From the NCBI RefSeq assembly GCF_001940235.1, contig NZ_MJIE01000001.1, positions 620,001 to 684,000 of the forward strand: DNA of 64,000 bases, in the 5' to 3' direction. Below, in pieces: positions 60,426-64,000 of the stretch. Below the pieces are notes generated by a model. The model searched no databases. It saw only the letters and a list, made by a program, of their open reading frames with translations, and was not told the DNA's origin. Position 1 is the first letter of the stretch, and every line of letters starts with the position of its first letter. A program made the translations under genes and the position numbers. Source of the stretch: Hornefia porci (lineage in GTDB: Bacteria; Bacillota; Clostridia; Peptostreptococcales; Anaerovoracaceae).

Positions 60426-62030
60426 TTACTGAAACACGACATAAACAGTATGGGCTTTCTTCACTGATTTAAACGTGTATTTGTTTTTCAGCTTCTTGTA
60501 TTTTCCGTCGATTTTCACCGAAACCGTCCGGTGACCGGCGCGCGGCGTCACTTTTACAACGTATTTCTTGCCGTATTTGACTGTTTTAGATTTGCTCACT
60601 GTACCTGCTCCGCTCTTGCCGGTTTTAATCCGAAAACTGCGCAGAGTCTTCTTCAGAGCACGCGTATATGACTTGTACATATCGCGCAGATCCTCCGGAT
60701 CCCTGCAGTCGCTGACCGCCTTTAACGCCTTGCGGACAATCGGCTTTGCCTTCTTCTGATTATACTTTTTCCCGTTCAGGTATTTCTTCAGATTCTTCCG
60801 GTATTTTTTCTTCAGCTTCTTCAGTTCCTTCTTTTTATCCGGAACCTTGTCCATCTCGGCCTTCATCTCATCGGCAACACTGTCGCGGACCTGCACCTGC
60901 AGATACATCATGTCGGCCCGGTCGATATATTTCCCGTAGATGGTTCCCAGCTTATCCCAGTTGTCGCTGCTGTAATCCCGCCTCTTGTACTGATAGAAGA
61001 TCTGCTTCATTTTCTTCTTGAGCCGGACAATGTCTCCGCTAGACGCTTCCTCCATCTGGGATTCATCGATTCCCGCGGCCTTTGTCACATCCTGAATGAA
61101 GTGATCGTACCGCTTCAGCATGACGGTCATAATCTCATCCTTCTTCAGCTGCGCCTTAAAGGCCTTCAGCTGTCCGTCGAACGCATCCTTCTTTCCTTTG
61201 TAGCCCATATCAGGCAGATCCTGACGGATGTATTCCTTCGCCCATTTTACCAGCAGCTTCCGGGCGGCGGACATCTCTTTGTTCGTGTAGAGCCAGTTTC
61301 CGATGGAGATGCCTTCCTCTTCATCCTCTGAATCTTCATCGATCTCAATGTAGGAGTCATCCTCGTTCTCTTCGATTTCTTCAACCTCAGCTGCGACAAT
61401 GGCGTATTCACCGAAGGTGCTCACCTTGTCGATTTTCTCTGCGAGTCCGGCCTTCCTGTCATTGATCAGCCCCCGGTAATAGGAGTTATAATCTGAAGCC
61501 TTGTAGCCGGAAAGGGCTTTTTTCGCATCCTTCTTCAGTTCCGTTTTCATATCCCTGAGGTCGGACGCCCCGGTTACATACTGCTTGGTCTGGCTTCCCA
61601 GAGCTTCTATGGTCTGAATCGGCTCCAGGATCTCATCGGGAACGATGATGAAAAAGAAGAAATATCCTTCGATTATCTCATCGGCCGAGGTTGCGTCGTT
61701 CACCCTCTTCATGACCGTATTGTATGCGGTCTGCATCTCATTCCATACCTCGGGACAATAGTCCTCTTCCTCTTCCACAGAGTCGTTCCAGGTGGATTTG
61801 ATGGCGTCCCGGAGCATTTCCTTGATGTTTGTCAGGGAAACGTCTTCCTCATCGTTGCGGATTATCGCACCGATTCTCTTCTTGCTGAGTTTCTGTTTGC
61901 CGATGCTCACCTTACCGGTTTTTTCCGTGCTCGTTTTCGCAGAACCACTGTCAGCCGCAAAGGCCAGCGACGGCATAAATGTAACCGTCATCACTACGAT
62001 CAGCAGCGCGATCATCGTCTTTTTTAACAT
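60426..62030 (-). CDS. Secreted protein of unknown function with C-terminal repeat-type domain
   Basis: 534 residues. N-terminal signal peptide (KKTMIALLIVVMTVTFMPSLAFA, cleavage near A-D). The middle is helical, with an acidic patch (about residues 215-245) and lysine-rich helices (KKKELKKLKKKYRKNLKKYL). The last 60 residues (VKYGKKYVVKVTPRAGHRTV...KNKYTFKSVKKAHTVYVVFQ) resemble the bacterial surface repeat with the end pattern Y-T-F-x-x-V-x-x-x-H-T-x-x-V-x-F. I do not recognise the main domain. It follows the protease gene by about 18 bases on the same strand, so both are probably expressed together. Confidence 0.75.
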   Translation of the reverse strand: MLKKTMIALLIVVMTVTFMPSLAFAADSGSAKTSTEKTGKVSIGKQKLSKKRIGAIIRNDEEDVSLTNIKEMLRDAIKSTWNDSVEEEEDYCPEVWNEMQTAYNTVMKRVNDATSADEIIEGYFFFFIIVPDEILEPIQTIEALGSQTKQYVTGASDLRDMKTELKKDAKKALSGYKASDYNSYYRGLINDRKAGLAEKIDKVSTFGEYAIVAAEVEEIEENEDDSYIEIDEDSEDEEEGISIGNWLYTNKEMSAARKLLVKWAKEYIRQDLPDMGYKGKKDAFDGQLKAFKAQLKKDEIMTVMLKRYDHFIQDVTKAAGIDESQMEEASSGDIVRLKKKMKQIFYQYKRRDYSSDNWDKLGTIYGKYIDRADMMYLQVQVRDSVADEMKAEMDKVPDKKKELKKLKKKYRKNLKKYLNGKKYNQKKAKPIVRKALKAVSDCRDPEDLRDMYKSYTRALKKTLRSFRIKTGKSGAGTVSKSKTVKYGKKYVVKVTPRAGHRTVSVKIDGKYKKLKNKYTFKSVKKAHTVYVVFQ

Positions 62031-62048
62031 CTTTCTACCGCCTCTCTG

Positions 62049-64000
62049 CTATTTCTTAACTACCGCCTTTACGACATTGGAATACCCGTAATAACAGGTC
62101 TTTCCGCCGTCTTTATAAAACGCTCTTACCTTGTAATATCCTTTTTTCTTCGTCTTGACGCTGCATTTCACGCGGCTGCCTGACGAAATCGTTTTCACTG
62201 TCCTGAACTTCCCGTTTCTGGAGTCGGAACGGCTGACGACGTACCCGGCGGCGACCGGATTCTTTTTCCATTTCAGTTTCACTGATGTTTTCTTCTTCTT
62301 CCCGTACTGCCGGAGATTATAGTCGCTCTTTCCTTTATACGTCTTCTTCGCGACGATCACTTTTTTGTATACAGTAATATCCGCATCCTCACCCGGCAGG
62401 CTGCTGTAGGATGCACTCAGATGGAACACGCCCGGTTTCTTCGGCGTGACCGCGCCCGTCCCGGAATCGACGGCAGCTACCGTACGGTCATTGACGGTCC
62501 AGGTTATTTTATCATTAGCAATGATGTCCGAGCCGCTTTTTCCGTTCTCATCCTGCAGAACAGCTCCGAACTCAAACGTCTTTCCCATCGGAATCCATTT
62601 GGCGGTCTTTGTGAAGACAATTTTCGCCGCTCTGTTCTTCACCGTGACGCTGATACTTCCTTTTATCATCTTCGGACTGCTCTCGGACAGTGCCGCCGCC
62701 GGAGCCGCAAATGCGTATCCGGTGATGGTGGCGGTTCCGGTTCCGACGCCTTCCACAGTTCCGCTCTCGTCTACAGTCGCGACAGACTCGTTATCGGATT
62801 TCCAGTAAATCTCTTTATTGCTGGCATTTCCGGGCAAAATCCTGGCCTTCAGATAGACGCTGTCTCCCACCGCGAGTTCATGGCTGGACGGCAGCTCCTT
62901 GCTGCTGACTGTCACAGACTCGACCGGCACGACTTTATTCACTGTAACCTCGCAGGCAGCCGTCTTTCCGTTCTCCGTCTTCGCGGTGACTGTCACCGTT
63001 CCCTCTGTCTTTCCGGTAACTCTGCCGTTCTGATCCACGGAAGCCACCGACGGGTCGCTGCTGGACCAGGTCACTTTTGACAAAGATGTCGCGGGCAGAA
63101 CTCTGTATTCCAGACAGATATCATCTCCGGCGGTGACGGTCGCCTCCTTCAGCTTCTGTGTTATCGACTCTGCCTCCACCGAAGCGCTGGCGTTTTTGGC
63201 ATTCTCCACGCACTTTTTCGCGTTCACCAGTCCGTATCCGCCGCGGTCCCTGCTGAATCCGTCAGACTTCACGGTCGATCCCTTGATGATATTCTGAACC
63301 TGCATTGCCGTCAGATCCGGGTTCGCGTCCAGCATCATGGCCGCGATGGCAGCCACCATCGGCGAGGCCATTGACGTTCCGCTCATCATCTCATACGAAT
63401 CTCCCGGCGTGGTGCTCAGAACCGAGCTTCCCGGCGCCATCACGTCAATATAGGTTCCGTAATTGCTGTAGGAGTTGGCGAACACGCCCTTCTCATCTGC
63501 CGCCGCAACATCGATGACCTCTCCCATGCTCCCGGGATCGTTGTATGCGTCGTTTGCGTCATTTCCCGCTGCCGCGACAAAAACAACCTGCCTGTTGTTG
63601 ACGCCGTCCAGAATCGCTTTTTCCTGCAGACGGTCTCTCGACTCGCCGCCGAAGCTCATGTTGATGACTCTGGCGCCGTTGTCGACGGCGTAATTGATGG
63701 CGTTGACGATGTCGAAGCTGTAGAAATATTCGCCATCCCGGCTTCCTCCCACCATCATGAATTTGACCAGATCATTCTTATACCCGGAGGCGACGCCCGC
63801 TCCGCCGTATCCGTTCCCGTAGTCGGCCGCGATAATTCCGGCCACATGTGTTCCGTGGTCAGAGGTGTCGTCCTTCGAGGTGATTTTCTGTCCGTTCAGC
63901 GTCCTGACATAGGCCGAAGATGCCATATTCGCCTGCAGATCCTGATGCTTCGTATCCATTCCGGTATCCACCGCGGCAACCTTTGTAACCGCATGAGACC
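62049..64000 (-). CDS. Subtilisin-like S8 serine protease with Ig-like domains (5' end beyond window)
   Basis: At least 650 residues; the N-terminus, with signal and propeptide, lies past the right edge. The catalytic triad is seen: Asp in KVAAVDTGMD at the window edge, His in DHGTHVAGIIA and Ser in SGTSMASPM, with AAGND as oxyanion region. After the protease domain come two BIG2-type Ig-like repeats (VTWSSSDPSVASVDQNGRVT and IYWKSDNESVATVDESGTVE), a third Ig-like region and a lysine-rich fibronectin-type end. It is a secreted, cell-wall-associated protease. No sortase or cell-wall-binding motif is visible at its end. Confidence 0.93.
   Translation of the reverse strand, partial: SHAVTKVAAVDTGMDTKHQDLQANMASSAYVRTLNGQKITSKDDTSDHGTHVAGIIAADYGNGYGGAGVASGYKNDLVKFMMVGGSRDGEYFYSFDIVNAINYAVDNGARVINMSFGGESRDRLQEKAILDGVNNRQVVFVAAAGNDANDAYNDPGSMGEVIDVAAADEKGVFANSYSNYGTYIDVMAPGSSVLSTTPGDSYEMMSGTSMASPMVAAIAAMMLDANPDLTAMQVQNIIKGSTVKSDGFSRDRGGYGLVNAKKCVENAKNASASVEAESITQKLKEATVTAGDDICLEYRVLPATSLSKVTWSSSDPSVASVDQNGRVTGKTEGTVTVTAKTENGKTAACEVTVNKVVPVESVTVSSKELPSSHELAVGDSVYLKARILPGNASNKEIYWKSDNESVATVDESGTVEGVGTGTATITGYAFAAPAAALSESSPKMIKGSISVTVKNRAAKIVFTKTAKWIPMGKTFEFGAVLQDENGKSGSDIIANDKITWTVNDRTVAAVDSGTGAVTPKKPGVFHLSASYSSLPGEDADITVYKKVIVAKKTYKGKSDYNLRQYGKKKKTSVKLKWKKNPVAAGYVVSRSDSRNGKFRTVKTISSGSRVKCSVKTKKKGYYKVRAFYKDGGKTCYYGYSNVVKAVVKK

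Noticed and set aside
1..64000. Mobile elements, phage genes, CRISPR arrays, attachment sites
   Set aside because: No transposase, integrase, phage structural gene or regularly spaced repeats were found; gene style and ribosome sites are uniform.

Overview
The window looks like chromosomal DNA of a strictly anaerobic, amino-acid-fermenting Clostridia-type Firmicute of moderately high GC. The reasons are a glycyl-radical microcompartment locus, a flavodiiron protein with rubredoxin tails, rubrerythrin under a PerR-type regulator, a Re-citrate-synthase-like route toward 2-oxoglutarate, butyrate-type CoA-transferase and acyl-CoA dehydrogenase genes, a T-box in front of thrS, and consistent AGGAGG ribosome sites. 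No phage, insertion sequence or CRISPR array was seen.

Layout. 1-12.9 kb is a housekeeping and amino-acid stretch: aminotransferase/IclR pair, membrane protein, DUF1848, flavodiiron protein, D-serine dehydratase, an EamA exporter, aldehyde dehydrogenase, MntP, ferredoxin-type aldo/keto reductase, tRNA-Ser(CGA), rubrerythrin and PerR. 13.0-16.3 kb holds a CoA-transferase with a strongly folded mRNA leader, an M29 aminopeptidase and a small flavoprotein.

16.5-31.3 kb is the centrepiece: an 18-gene minus-strand operon for a choline-degrading bacterial microcompartment. CutC (choline trimethylamine-lyase, every active-site residue I could check present) and its activase CutD make trimethylamine and acetaldehyde. 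An acylating aldehyde dehydrogenase, PduL and EutQ would convert acetaldehyde to acetyl-CoA, acetyl-phosphate and acetate plus ATP. Eight shell proteins are in the operon. Two carry cysteines expected to hold Fe-S clusters in their pores (PduT-like Cys38, GrpU-like Cys67), next to a PduS/RnfC-like flavin/Fe-S protein. No alcohol dehydrogenase is visible, so an electron path across the shell may replace it. A second aldehyde dehydrogenase has lost its catalytic cysteine, an EutT-like protein appears although the pathway needs no B12, and one shell protein carries an acidic linker and a SAP-like tail. Divergently, at 31.8 kb, lies a DMT-type transporter fused to a winged-helix-like tail that also has its own ribosome site. 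A satellite set (two EutS-like shell proteins and an EutP-like GTPase, 36.8-38.3 kb) faces a TPR/DUF4037/DUF4125/MerR operon.

38.3-50.8 kb: acyl-CoA dehydrogenase, SurE, then two divergent operons for a polyol-like substrate (MFS, SDR, FGGY kinase; FAD oxidase, EtfB, EtfA, GlpP), each beginning with a promoter and an early intrinsic terminator preceded by the same 8-mer. This suggests GlpP-type antitermination of both. A BCCT transporter follows, a candidate choline or betaine importer. 50.8-57.2 kb: a YitT protein behind an attenuator, and the operon Re-citrate synthase, GntR, aconitase, isocitrate dehydrogenase. 57.5-60.3 kb: thrS with its T-box, and an unidentified structured RNA with its own promoter and terminator. 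60.4-64 kb: two secreted proteins, one a subtilisin-like protease that runs off the window.
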